Part shown: in pieces, positions 44,656-53,291 of the stretch
How the letters are laid out: each line of letters begins with the position of its first letter
Position numbering within the stretch: position 1 is the stretch's first letter
Assembly: GCA_017577715.1 (NCBI GenBank)
Contig: PKRC01000009.1
Coordinates: forward strand, 3,985 to 67,984
Direction: 5' to 3'
DNA: 64,000 nucleotides
Source: Clostridia bacterium
GTDB lineage: Bacteria; Bacillota; Clostridia; Caldicoprobacterales; Caldicoprobacteraceae
Position numbers and translations under genes: made by a program
The notes under the pieces: model-generated
Told to the model about the DNA's origin: nothing
Database searches by the model: none
What the model saw: only the letters and a program-made list of their open reading frames with translations

Positions 44656-44979
44656 TTATCTGTTGAGTGATTTAGCAAGCTCTAATCTTAACCCAAATAT
44701 TTTTTCCTTATTTGTTATAAATTCTTCGATTTCGTCTACACTTTCATAGGTAAAGGCGTCTAAGGTGTCATCGTCGTTGGTGGAAGCAACACGAATCTTT
44801 GAGACAAGCATATTCATTTTCCGTCCCTATATCTGCAATGAAATCCATAAATATAGCCCCTTGGCCGTCATTCCCTCCAGCTGAGCGAAGTATCGCACAT
44901 CCTCTTCTGTAAATTCCAACGTGGAGAGAAGTCGAAAATCATACATTTTCTGGCCATACGCATAGTTTATCCAAACCTT
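44656..44979 (-). pseudogene. Decayed ORF with an in-frame stop
   Basis: Read on the minus strand, one frame runs from 44979 to the TAA at 44656, interrupted by a single TAG at 44824-44826. Upstream part includes MYDFRLLSTLEFTEEDVRYF and GMTAKGLYLWISLQI; downstream part MNMLVSKIRVASTNDDDTLD to ELAKSLNR. Both halves read as good protein in the same frame, so this is a gene remnant, with its 5' end also lost. Alternatively the 53-codon downstream piece (ATG at 44817, with AGGGACGG upstream) is still translated. Family not recognised. Confidence 0.55.
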
Positions 44980-45007
44980 TCACGATGACAGAGCTTGTGA
45001 TCACATA

Positions 45008-46132
45008 TCATAGGCTAATCGATTCCGGCTTATAATCATCGGGCAATTCCTCTTCGCTTAGAAATTTAAAATTCTCATCGCTCAATATGGGTATGAAAAA
45101 TTCGTAGGGAATTCTGGAAAACTCACAGCCATAATTGCTGGCCCCAAACGCCATACCCGCTTTGCTGCCCCAGTTTAAGCCTCTGGCAAACTTTGTATAA
45201 TTGGAACAATCATGGACTACCACATCCCATCTTTCCTCATCGGCTATTTTCATGAGCTTCAAGGTCAGTTCGCGGCTCCAAATAGGTGAAATATAACCAA
45301 ACCTGGAAATATACATATTTTCACCATAATAGTTGTATATATTGTTCTCATTTAAATGTAATTCTGCACAGTTGATGAAATCCAGCTTTGTTTCCAAAAT
45401 CATCCGTTTTTTCTTCAAAAACGCTTCAAAGAATTCGGGCGTCATCGGACTTTCAATGCCTACGCTCTTAATATATTTTTTGGCTATAGCAATATTTTCA
45501 ATAACCTTGTCCGAACAGTTGGAAGCCGCCAGGTTGAAGCGCATCTCGTCAAGACCTGCTTCCCCTAGCGCTTTTAGTGTCTCTTCAGTAGCCAAAGTGC
45601 CATTGGTGTATAGGTGCTGGTAGACCCCGGCATCGCTAAATTTCTTTATAACCGAATAATATTTTTCTATTTCCATAAACGGTTCTAAATAAACATACGA
45701 GACGCCAGTGGGCTTTGGGTAGATGGAAAGTAACAAGTCAATATCCTTCTCATAAAATTTGGTACCCCCTATTTCCCACACCTCTTCACCTACCGGTGGG
45801 ATATCCTCCAGCCGCCCATAATCGTAACAGAACTTGCAGTTTAAATTGCATTTATTCGTCTTTCTAATAGCATTGAGGCCGGTGCCAAACAAGCAGGAAA
45901 TACATCCTTTTGGAAATTTATCGTCGTTTCCCACATAATAAGTCCTGTTTTTCAAAGTCTTCAAACCTTTAATTTGAGACATCAATAAATTATTCCTGTG
46001 TTCGACTGCGGCTTCGATCTGCGCAAAAGTAGAATTGATTATTTCTTGATGTTTTGCACTTATTTCCTCATCTTCCGGCAGCTGCGCAAAAAACTCAAAC
46101 CACATCAACGCATCTTTCTTTGAAATCTTCAT
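45008..46132 (-). CDS. Radical SAM protein of unknown role
   Basis: 374 residues. The 4Fe-4S motif CNLNCKFC is at Cys95, 99 and 102, unusually preceded by CISC (Cys77/Cys80), which could be part of an accessory cluster. Further blocks: YVYLEPFMEIEKYYSVIKKF, LYTNGTLATEETLKALGEAG and RFNLAAS, as in AdoMet-radical TIM barrels. No SPASM-type C-terminal cysteine cluster. ATG after AGGAGGGCAATC. No peptide or enzyme substrate gene is adjacent, and the flanking genes are decayed. Confidence 0.8.
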   Translation of the reverse strand: MKISKKDALMWFEFFAQLPEDEEISAKHQEIINSTFAQIEAAVEHRNNLLMSQIKGLKTLKNRTYYVGNDDKFPKGCISCLFGTGLNAIRKTNKCNLNCKFCYDYGRLEDIPPVGEEVWEIGGTKFYEKDIDLLLSIYPKPTGVSYVYLEPFMEIEKYYSVIKKFSDAGVYQHLYTNGTLATEETLKALGEAGLDEMRFNLAASNCSDKVIENIAIAKKYIKSVGIESPMTPEFFEAFLKKKRMILETKLDFINCAELHLNENNIYNYYGENMYISRFGYISPIWSRELTLKLMKIADEERWDVVVHDCSNYTKFARGLNWGSKAGMAFGASNYGCEFSRIPYEFFIPILSDENFKFLSEEELPDDYKPESISL

Positions 46133-46168
46133 GATTGCCCTCCTCTAGTGCATCTTGCCTTCATGAAT

Positions 46169-46687
46169 TTAAATTGTATCATTTAAATCCATGAAGCGCA
46201 ACGGTTTTGAAACCATATTTGCCTTTGTCAATTTTGCAGTATCGACAAACCATATGACCGAATCCTTTGATACCAAGCTTTTAATCTTTATCCCTTTCTT
46301 TTCAAACGTCTCCTTCATCTTGAGTACGTCTGCGCAAGGGAAATTCCTACCATCAAATCCTACCACCTGTCCTGCTGACAAGCTCTTTTCAATGAACTCG
46401 ATATAATTTGGTATACCCTTCTCCATCTTATATAGCTCAAACTCGGTACCGGCAATCTGCTTCTCCGCCTGAATGTAATAGCGCCCATCCGTCCAGAGTA
46501 TGGCTTTATCAAAAGTTACCACCACCGTCCCAGCTGAACCGGTAAACCCTGAAATCCATGCTCTCGCTTTAAAATGGGAAGGCACGTATTCATTGAGATG
46601 GGGATCAGTACTGGGTATTATATAGGCATCAATACCATAAGCTTGCATTTTTCCTCTTAATTTTTCTAGTTTTTCTTTTACTGTCAT
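46169..46687 (-). pseudogene. Truncated aminopeptidase P (creatinase N-terminal domain only)
   Basis: 172 residues matching only the N-terminal domain of an M24B Xaa-Pro aminopeptidase: MQAYGIDAYIIPSTDPHLNE, FTGSAGTVVVT and ILWTDGRYYIQAE. Full enzymes are near 590 residues and carry the metal site in the missing C-terminal part. Similarity is lost after SVIWFVDTA, and the last 20 residues look unrelated. Start ATG with AAGGAGATG is intact, so the truncated domain may still be made but cannot be a peptidase. Confidence 0.85.
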
Positions 46688-46820
46688 TATCCATCATCTC
46701 CTTTGAAAATTTTCCATTATTTCACCAGCTCCGCGATTGCCATACGAATAATTATGTTATAAAAACTCAAAGGAAGCGAAACAAGTGCTTTAGCCTTCAT
46801 AATGGCCTTTCCACACTTCC

Positions 46821-47165
46821 CTAATTGATTTTACTAATCTCTATTTTTATCTTATCATCTGCGGCGTTTATTGAAATAGTTTTGCTTTCGTCTTTTATAA
46901 TTCCAAGCTGTGTTTCATCTTGGTCTTGAATAATATATTCTGCACCGGCAGCCGATACCATCATTTCTACATTTCCTCTAAAAGCAGCAGTATCAATAAT
47001 TAAATCTATAACGTTTAAATCGTAATCAGTTATGATTTCGTGATCGCTGGAAAACTGTCCCCTGTCCAAAGTTATACCAAGTTTTAAATCATCCTTTACT
47101 ATGTAAAATCGCTGCCTTACTCCGTCTCGAGGCAAAATTTTTAATGTTCCATTTGCCTCCTTCAA
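46821..47165 (-). pseudogene. C-terminal fragment of an unrecognised protein
   Basis: 114-codon open frame rich in alternating hydrophobic/polar residues, suggesting beta strands (GVRQRFYIVKDDLKLGITL; KTISINAADDKIKIEISKI). AAGGAGG lies inside the frame, but the ATG after it is out of frame, and the only start is a TTG with no ribosome binding site. Possibly the C-terminal beta domain of a carbohydrate-active enzyme; family not identified. Confidence 0.4.
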
Positions 47166-47199
47166 TAAGCATCTACTCTTTTAATGCGCTATATTTCAA

Positions 47200-47515
47200 C
47201 TATTCCTTTTTAAACTTATTTGGAATTGTAACTTCAATGAGCCTTACCACATTATTCGTATTATTATTTTCCCAATTGTGCATTTCATTAGAGCGAATAT
47301 GTACTGAATCTCCTGGATATAAATCGTACTTCTGATTTTTGTAGTAATAAGTCAATATACCTTCCAAATATGTAAATGAATTCTTCGCCTTCATGGGAGT
47401 ACAAGTTGACTTTTTCGTATGTTTTGCGAGGTAAAATCTCGATCAGACGTGGAAGCATTTCCTTGTCCGATAGGTCTTTTGACAATCCGTACTGTATAAA
47501 GAGGTTTAATCGTTA
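47200..47515 (-). pseudogene. Frameshifted cupin domain of an XRE-cupin regulator
   Basis: Two overlapping minus-strand frames make one cupin domain: the upstream one reads LSDKEMLPRLIEILPRKTYE to HEGEEFIYI, and the downstream one EGILTYYYKNQKYDLYPGDS to VVRLIEVTIPNKFKKE. The shift is near 47355-47385. HEGEEF and GDSVHI are the cupin metal and turn motifs typical of XRE-cupin repressors. The N-terminal HTH part is absent, with an in-frame TAA at the 5' limit. Confidence 0.7.
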
Positions 47516-47592
47516 TATTCTTTATCACCTTAAACAATATAATAGCAGGGATCAGCAGATCCAAAAGCAGAAACAGTACAAAAACAGGAAGA

Positions 47593-47856
47593 AGATTTAT
47601 AAGCATTTATGGTCCCTCGGGAGCAGGCATTCAAATCATCAATGTCGACAACATATCCGAATAGGAGAAAACTTAAGGAAATATTTCGGTCATTAAGGGA
47701 AGAATATATAAGCACATTCCTTTGATTACTCAAGACTTCTGCCTTCCGTGGAGAGATCTAGAATTCAACATGCAGATGGGATTACCTGTGAATTTGTCCC
47801 CAGCCATACATCCAGTTTCTCAATGCGCTTTAAGAGAAGATAAATTGATTTTTTAG
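47593..47856 (+). pseudogene. Remnant of an ABC ATPase (nitrate/sulfonate type)
   Basis: One plus-strand frame with two internal stops reads ISIYGPSGAG (a cut Walker A), then IQIINVDNIS, and further on LITQDFCLPWRDLEFNMQMG, resembling the Q-loop and LLPWRTVLENV segment of NrtD/SsuB-type ATPases. The Walker lysine and everything between are deleted. The remainder of 47516-47920 has no other recognisable content. Confidence 0.4.
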
Positions 47857-47920
47857 GCAATGATGAGCTGGGATACATTGGGAATCTCAACTCTTCATTT
47901 TTGATAGAAGTAATAGATAG

Positions 47921-48796
47921 CTATATATACTTAAATCCGACCTCATTTAAATCATTGATTATTGATAATAGATCATTGTCGCTGCTATTAACTTCAAGGA
48001 CAAGTTTGCGACAAATGCCGTCATCGAACAATTCCGCAAGTGAAAATAGGAATTCTCTTTTTAATTGGATATCATTGTTAAAATAGCTATTTAAATCGCC
48101 GTAATGGGCTATCTTTCTCCCATTTTCGGAAAATTTTTTACCCCAAAGATGAACCCCACCAATGTATTTTCTGATTATTCTTAACTCATTCAGTAAATCT
48201 ATAATTAAATGTTTTTTGCCAATAGTAACATTATGCGCAGTATAGAACTGTGGAACATCAAAAGCTATCTTCAACGAAAGATTTTCTTTCGAAATCCGGT
48301 CGCACAGTTCAACCATTTGATTTAGTACGGAAATAATAAATTTTCCTCCGCAATAAATAGAACCACAACGGTTTTCAATATAAATATCAGTGGTTGGATA
48401 TCTACTTTTGATTATTTCTTCAAACACCTTATACCTTCTAATAAATTCAGAAATGTTATCTGTGTAATCATCAAAAGGTGGGTGTATTTCAATAACCTTA
48501 GGGGGGACAAGCTTTTCTGTCGCTCTTAAAATGAAATTTGCAAACTCTTTAGCCCATAGTTCATTCTTCCATAGTTGAGGTATTCCGCCTTTATGTGAGG
48601 TAATAATTTCATCCAAAGCCTCAAGATAAACATTAGTGAATTTTCTTTTCCCATAGCTATACTCAGTATGAAGAGAATAATCCATAACAGGCTTTATGGT
48701 AACAACATCAAAATGCCCTGCAACTTCCTCTATACTTATCTTAATATTGGGGGGGTAATTACGATTATGATATCTTACCATCTCAAAGACGATCAC
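47921..48796 (-). CDS. TIM-barrel protein, sugar-phosphate isomerase/endonuclease IV superfamily
   Basis: About 291 residues. Metal-ligand-like blocks expected of this barrel are visible: VIEIHPPFDDY, DIYIENRCGS, KIAFDVPQFYTAH, IGGVHLWGKK and LVLEVNSSDND. No exact family or substrate can be named. The first GTG (48811) overlaps the ribosome binding site; the GTG at 48796, 7 bases after GGAGGG, is preferred. The gene is noticeably AT-rich compared with the conserved genes before 44 kb, consistent with transfer. Confidence 0.6.
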   Translation of the reverse strand: MIVFEMVRYHNRNYPPNIKISIEEVAGHFDVVTIKPVMDYSLHTEYSYGKRKFTNVYLEALDEIITSHKGGIPQLWKNELWAKEFANFILRATEKLVPPKVIEIHPPFDDYTDNISEFIRRYKVFEEIIKSRYPTTDIYIENRCGSIYCGGKFIISVLNQMVELCDRISKENLSLKIAFDVPQFYTAHNVTIGKKHLIIDLLNELRIIRKYIGGVHLWGKKFSENGRKIAHYGDLNSYFNNDIQLKREFLFSLAELFDDGICRKLVLEVNSSDNDLLSIINDLNEVGFKYI

Positions 48797-48951
48797 ACAT
48801 ATTCCCTCCACCTATATCCTTCCAATATTGCCAATACCTTCTAGATCATGAAGTCAATTTAATTCTACTAACTTTTTAATGATATAAAACCTATTAATCG
48901 TAATCGAAAAAATTTGCCTCTTTACGTTCAACCACATTAATCATGCATCTG

Positions 48952-49002
48952 TCACTTTATATTCCCATGACACTGGGAATAATATGCAATCGCAACTTTC
49001 AT
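48952..49002 (-). pseudogene. Flavodoxin start stub
   Basis: ATG with AAGGAAGAGG upstream begins MKVAIAYYSQCHGN, like a flavodoxin phosphate-binding loop, then stops after 16 codons. The remainder of the gene is missing. Confidence 0.35.
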
Positions 49003-49044
49003 AACGACACCTCTTCCTTTCATTTGCGAAATCGTATTACCTAT

Positions 49045-49230
49045 TTAACGAAATTTATCAAAACAACCCATTGTCTTTTTTGTATCCTGAATAATAACAA
49101 AAGAGACTGCAAGTCCTACATTTAGCATTATTGTTGCTGTGATAACAACCATTTTCACTTCACCAAAAAGAGCCACAATACTGCTCAAAAGCAATGGAAA
49201 ATATACCTTTTGCGAAAGCTCTTCTATATT
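49045..49230 (-). pseudogene. C-terminal remnant of a membrane transporter
   Basis: 61-codon open frame without a start: VYFPLLLSSIVALFGE and MVVITATIMLNVGLAVSFVI form two membrane helices, then a basic tail ending FDKFR. It resembles the last helices of a major-facilitator-type transporter. The rest of 48812-49381 shows nothing further. Confidence 0.35.
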
Positions 49231-49381
49231 TTAATCTTTCTTTTCTCTTGATATCCTTTGACGATAACTATGAGACAAATTATGATTTATCAATCGTGAC
49301 CGAGACATTAGAAAAGAGCTTATTTCACATAGAACAAGCGGCTTAAGTTAATACCTTAGGGTGTTCTTTTAACCTTACATT

Positions 49382-50770
49382 TTATCCTGTTAGTGCATGC
49401 GCATCAGATTCAGCTGCAAGTTCGGAATTTTTTCGAATCCGGCACCGTGCATAAAAGAAAATGCCTACCTGTCCTAGTCCTGCTAACCCCCAGGTAACCG
49501 GATAGCAAGCAAAAAGCGTAATCACCGTCGGGTACCAAGCAAAGACCGTTTTCAGCCAAACGATACGCAAGAGACACGCTCCTATCAGGGTACACATCAT
49601 AGGCGATACAGAATAGCCCATACCACGTGTCAGACCCGGAAATACGTTCATAACGCCACAGGTAAAATATGCAATCATTAAGACTTTTAAACGCACCATG
49701 CCAAGCTCGATGACCTCGCCATCGGAGGTGTACATGGCCAGCAGCCACTTGCCGAAGAGCAATATAGCGCCACTCAGGAGAATCCATGTAGCAAAGATTA
49801 GAACCGTACATATCTTTGCAATCGTATCAATTCTATCATACTTCTTGGCACCCATGTTTTGTCCGGTAAAAGTAATAGCCGCATTGTAATAGGCATTCAT
49901 TATGGTGCCAACAAGCCCCTCTACATTCATTGCAGCAGAATTGGCTGCCACCATGGTGGAGCCGAAGGAGTTTACGGCTGACTGGATCATTACATTGGAA
50001 ATGGAGAACAATAGGCTCTGCAACCCCGCAGGCAAGCCAATCCTTACAATTTCCTTCAACTTATACCCTTCAATACGCATTTGGCGCGGTATAAAGCGTA
50101 TGCCTCTATTGCTCCGCAACAGGCAGATCATAACTAGCGCCATCGAGAGGAACTGGGATATGACCGTAGCCCACGCTACTCCATCGACAGTCATACGCAG
50201 CACAATTACAAAGAACAGATTGAGTATTACGTTTACCATTCCCGAAATGGTAAGGTAGTACATTGGTCGTCGGCTGTCCCCCACAGCTCGCAATATGGCA
50301 GCACCAAAGTTATATACCATCATGGCAGGCACTCCTAGAAAATAGATTTTCATATACAGTACCGCCAAATCCAATATATCCTCCGGAGTGCCCATTAGGA
50401 TTAGCATTGGCTTGCACAAAACTAATCCAATCACCATAACAAGCAACCCGCTAATGATGCTAATAGCTATGGAGGTGTGAACAGAGTCTCTCAATCCCAA
50501 CATCCGGCCAGCCCCATAGTCCTGCGCCACAACGACAACTGTACCCACCGATAATCCCATAAACGTGTTAACTATAAGGTTTATAAGAGAACCCGTAGCA
50601 CCCACCGCAGCCAGTGCTTCTCTACCCGAGAAGCGCCCGACAACTATCATGTCTGCAGCATTAAACAGTAACTGCAATATATTCATTGCCATGATAGGCA
50701 ATGCGAAAATCAATATTTTGCTGAACAGCGGCCCGCTGCACATGTCCATATCGTGTTTCTTGGATAACAT
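49382..50770 (-). CDS. MATE-family efflux transporter 1
   Basis: Twelve-helix cation/drug antiporter of 462 residues, DinF/NorM-like, exporting organic cations or drugs with Na+ or H+. Two internal repeats: VVGRFSGREALAAVGATGSL in the first half and NSFGSTMVAANSAAMNVEGL in the second. C-terminal tail RCRIRKNSELAAES is cytosolic. ATG with AAGGAAGAG upstream. Same direction as the second MATE gene, with 434 bases between. Confidence 0.92.
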   Translation of the reverse strand: MLSKKHDMDMCSGPLFSKILIFALPIMAMNILQLLFNAADMIVVGRFSGREALAAVGATGSLINLIVNTFMGLSVGTVVVVAQDYGAGRMLGLRDSVHTSIAISIISGLLVMVIGLVLCKPMLILMGTPEDILDLAVLYMKIYFLGVPAMMVYNFGAAILRAVGDSRRPMYYLTISGMVNVILNLFFVIVLRMTVDGVAWATVISQFLSMALVMICLLRSNRGIRFIPRQMRIEGYKLKEIVRIGLPAGLQSLLFSISNVMIQSAVNSFGSTMVAANSAAMNVEGLVGTIMNAYYNAAITFTGQNMGAKKYDRIDTIAKICTVLIFATWILLSGAILLFGKWLLAMYTSDGEVIELGMVRLKVLMIAYFTCGVMNVFPGLTRGMGYSVSPMMCTLIGACLLRIVWLKTVFAWYPTVITLFACYPVTWGLAGLGQVGIFFYARCRIRKNSELAAESDAHALTG

Positions 50771-50930
50771 AACAGCATTCTCTTCCTTTTACTTTTCATT
50801 ATTTCATTACTTCAATTTGATTTCCCTAGCCTATTCTTCTACTCTTTAAATGGCACCAATCTTCACTCATTCAATCATATGGCCCTAATACAAGTAGGAA
50901 ATGTCATCTATTTTGCATCCAATAGTAAGT

Positions 50931-50958
50931 ATTATAACATAATCAAACGACAAAGCAA
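50931..50958 (-). promoter_or_regulatory. Promoter of MATE transporter 1
   Basis: Minus strand TTGCTT (50953-50958), 16-bp spacer, TATAAT (50931-50936), about 155 bases before the gene start. The -35 lies inside the inverted repeat at 50948-50982. The rest of 50771-51204 shows no gene. Confidence 0.55.
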
Positions 50959-50982
50959 CCGTTATTAGTGGTTGCTTTGTCG
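50948..50982. repeat. Perfect 13-bp inverted repeat over the MATE -35 element
   Basis: CGACAAAGCAACC (50948-50960) and GGTTGCTTTGTCG (50970-50982), 9-base centre. It could be an operator for a drug-sensing repressor, or a weak terminator for the MATE 2 transcript, since the minus-strand tail TTTGATTATG is only moderately U-rich. Confidence 0.65.
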
Positions 50983-51204
50983 AAAATAAACTGAAATTTA
51001 CGAATCTACTATCTTTATTGCCCCATCCTACGCGTAATCATATGAATCATTCCCTATTTAGTACAAAATCTTTAGCCATTGCTCCATTTAATACCATTTA
51101 TAGCTTATAAATATAAAGCATAAAGCTTCCAATAAAAAGTATTTGGGATAACATCAGTCCCGGATATCAAAAACCACTTTGGAAAAAGAGGCTGATCTAA
51201 CCGT

Positions 51205-52665
51205 CTACACAGCATCAGCATAGGGTTCAATACATCCACCATAGACGGTATTCGAAACTATATTCTGTGCCCAACGCCCGTCTTTAACAACGATTATCCC
51301 GATTATGCACTTTATAACGTCAGCTAAACAGCAAATCGGATAAAGCACTGAAATGTCCAGACTTGTAAAATGTGTAAGTACATAGGCAAATGGAACAAAG
51401 ACGGTCCACGTATAGACGCTGTCAAAAAGGAACGTTATGAATGTTTTGCCCCCCGATCGTATTGTAAAGTACGCACAGTGACTCACCGCATTAACCGCCA
51501 TATACATGGCATTTGTTTGCATAAAACGGGTAGCCAGCCTGCGCACATCATCGGTAGTATTGTATATATACGGAATGACCGGTGACGAAACAGCAAGCAG
51601 GATACCAACAACAATACAAACACAAACGTTGAAAAATATAAGCCTCCACGCGGTTTGCTTCGCGCGCGGAATATCGTTGGCTCCAAGAGCCTGGCCAACC
51701 ATAACAGCAACAGCAGTGCCCATAGAAAAAACAACCACATTGAACAAATTCGTTATGGTGCTAGCTATATTGAGAGCTGCAATTACATTTAGTCCCCGGG
51801 TTGAGAATATCTGCATCAAAGCGGTCATGCCCAATGACCATAATAGCTCATTTACAAAGAGCGGTATTCCCTTTTTGATTATCTTAAAAACAAGGCCTTT
51901 AGGAATCTTCATCATTCGATATAAGCCTTCAATAAATTGGAATCTCTCGAGATGCCTATGCGTATATACTATGATAATAGCAACTTCCACAAAGCGTGAA
52001 ATAACCGTTGCTATGGCTGCCCCGTCAACGCCTAAAGCCGGGAATCCAAGCTTTCCATAGATCAACATGTAATTCAGACAGAGATTGGTAATTATGCCAG
52101 CCACGCTGGCCTTCATCGGAAGCGTGGTTTCTCCCATCTCGCGGAGTGTTCCGCCATATACCTGAGATAGGGCAAACGGCAGTAATCCCCATAGCATTAT
52201 GTGAAGGTAACTCCTGCTATACTCGAGGGTAGCTGCTCTTTGGATGGCATCCCCTTCACCAGTGAGATACAGGGCAATCAATTGATCTCCACAGATCAAA
52301 AATATAGCTATTGAAACTACTAAAGTAATAGCGACAGTCCACAACTTGAAGCGCACCGTATGACGCAAGCCTTCATTATCTCCTGCACCAAAAAACTGGG
52401 CGCCGAATATACCTGGCCCAGAAAGGACGCCAAAAATGGCCAAATTAAATACAAATATAAGTTGGTTGGCAATGGCAACTCCTGACATTTGAGGCGTACC
52501 TAGCTGACCTATCATGAGGTTGTCCAGAAGGTTTACGAAATTTGAGATGGCATTCTGTACAATAAGCGGCAACACTAACGCAAATACTGTGACGTAAAAC
52601 TCACGATCCCCTATAAATGTGTTGCGAAACTTGCTAAAAGCGCTTGATGATGCACGTTGCTTCAT
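51205..52665 (-). CDS. MATE-family efflux transporter 2
   Basis: 486-residue multidrug/organic-cation antiporter with twelve helices. N-terminal basic tail, then FVNLLDNLMIGQLGTPQMSG and the repeat-equivalent IASTITNLFNVVVFSMGTAV. Divergent in sequence from MATE 1, so not a recent duplicate. ATG after GGGGG at 35 bases from the truncated DUF554 gene upstream. Confidence 0.92.
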   Translation of the reverse strand: MKQRASSSAFSKFRNTFIGDREFYVTVFALVLPLIVQNAISNFVNLLDNLMIGQLGTPQMSGVAIANQLIFVFNLAIFGVLSGPGIFGAQFFGAGDNEGLRHTVRFKLWTVAITLVVSIAIFLICGDQLIALYLTGEGDAIQRAATLEYSRSYLHIMLWGLLPFALSQVYGGTLREMGETTLPMKASVAGIITNLCLNYMLIYGKLGFPALGVDGAAIATVISRFVEVAIIIVYTHRHLERFQFIEGLYRMMKIPKGLVFKIIKKGIPLFVNELLWSLGMTALMQIFSTRGLNVIAALNIASTITNLFNVVVFSMGTAVAVMVGQALGANDIPRAKQTAWRLIFFNVCVCIVVGILLAVSSPVIPYIYNTTDDVRRLATRFMQTNAMYMAVNAVSHCAYFTIRSGGKTFITFLFDSVYTWTVFVPFAYVLTHFTSLDISVLYPICCLADVIKCIIGIIVVKDGRWAQNIVSNTVYGGCIEPYADAV

Positions 52666-52699
52666 ATATAACCCCCAACCTTGCTTTTTTCAACAAGTA

Positions 52700-53191
52700 T
52701 CATTTCCCAAGGGAACAGGTCATCACCATGATGATAACGAAGTCGAGTATTGCTTTAGTTGCAAGTATGGACCAGTCGCCGGTTAGTCCATCCTCAATAG
52801 CGCCGACAATGGCCATAGCCCCGATACAAACGGTCAATGACGCCGTTACAAAGGCGTTCACAAACTTGCTGTCTCTTGAATTCCCGGTTTTAAACTTCAA
52901 CCATTCACCAAACTTTTCAAAAAGGTGTTCAATATCTATGATTTCGCCTATCAGCGTACCAAGTGCAAGGCAAAGAGTTACCATCATAGCCTGACTGCTA
53001 TTGATAGCCCCGTTATTTATGGTTAACATCCCTTCCATAGCCCCGGCAATCCCTATAAACATAACGCTGATTCCGCAGGCTATTTTTAAAGACTCCTGAT
53101 GGCGATCCTTTAACAGCTTACCGAAAAGCATCCCCGATAAGCCGCCAACAATTATTCCTAACGTATTGACTATGGTTCCTAACCCGATCAT
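52700..53191 (-). CDS. DUF554 membrane protein, C-terminally shortened
   Basis: 163 residues beginning MIGLGTIVNTLGIIVGGLSG, the typical DUF554 start, with LCLALGTLIGEIIDIE centrally. DUF554 proteins are usually about 225 residues; this one stops after ATKAILDFVIIMVMTCSLGK, losing the last helices, and the MATE 2 gene begins 34 bases later. ATG at 53191 after AGGGGTGG is preferred over the upstream ATG at 53260. Either a short variant or a deletion product. Confidence 0.75.
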   Translation of the reverse strand: MIGLGTIVNTLGIIVGGLSGMLFGKLLKDRHQESLKIACGISVMFIGIAGAMEGMLTINNGAINSSQAMMVTLCLALGTLIGEIIDIEHLFEKFGEWLKFKTGNSRDSKFVNAFVTASLTVCIGAMAIVGAIEDGLTGDWSILATKAILDFVIIMVMTCSLGK

Positions 53192-53291
53192 TTTCCACCC
53201 CTGTGAAATTCTTTTCTCACTTAACGTCTTTTCCACACATTCAACAAAAGGCATTTGCAAGCTTTGACTTCTTTAAACGATGGGTAGCTGG

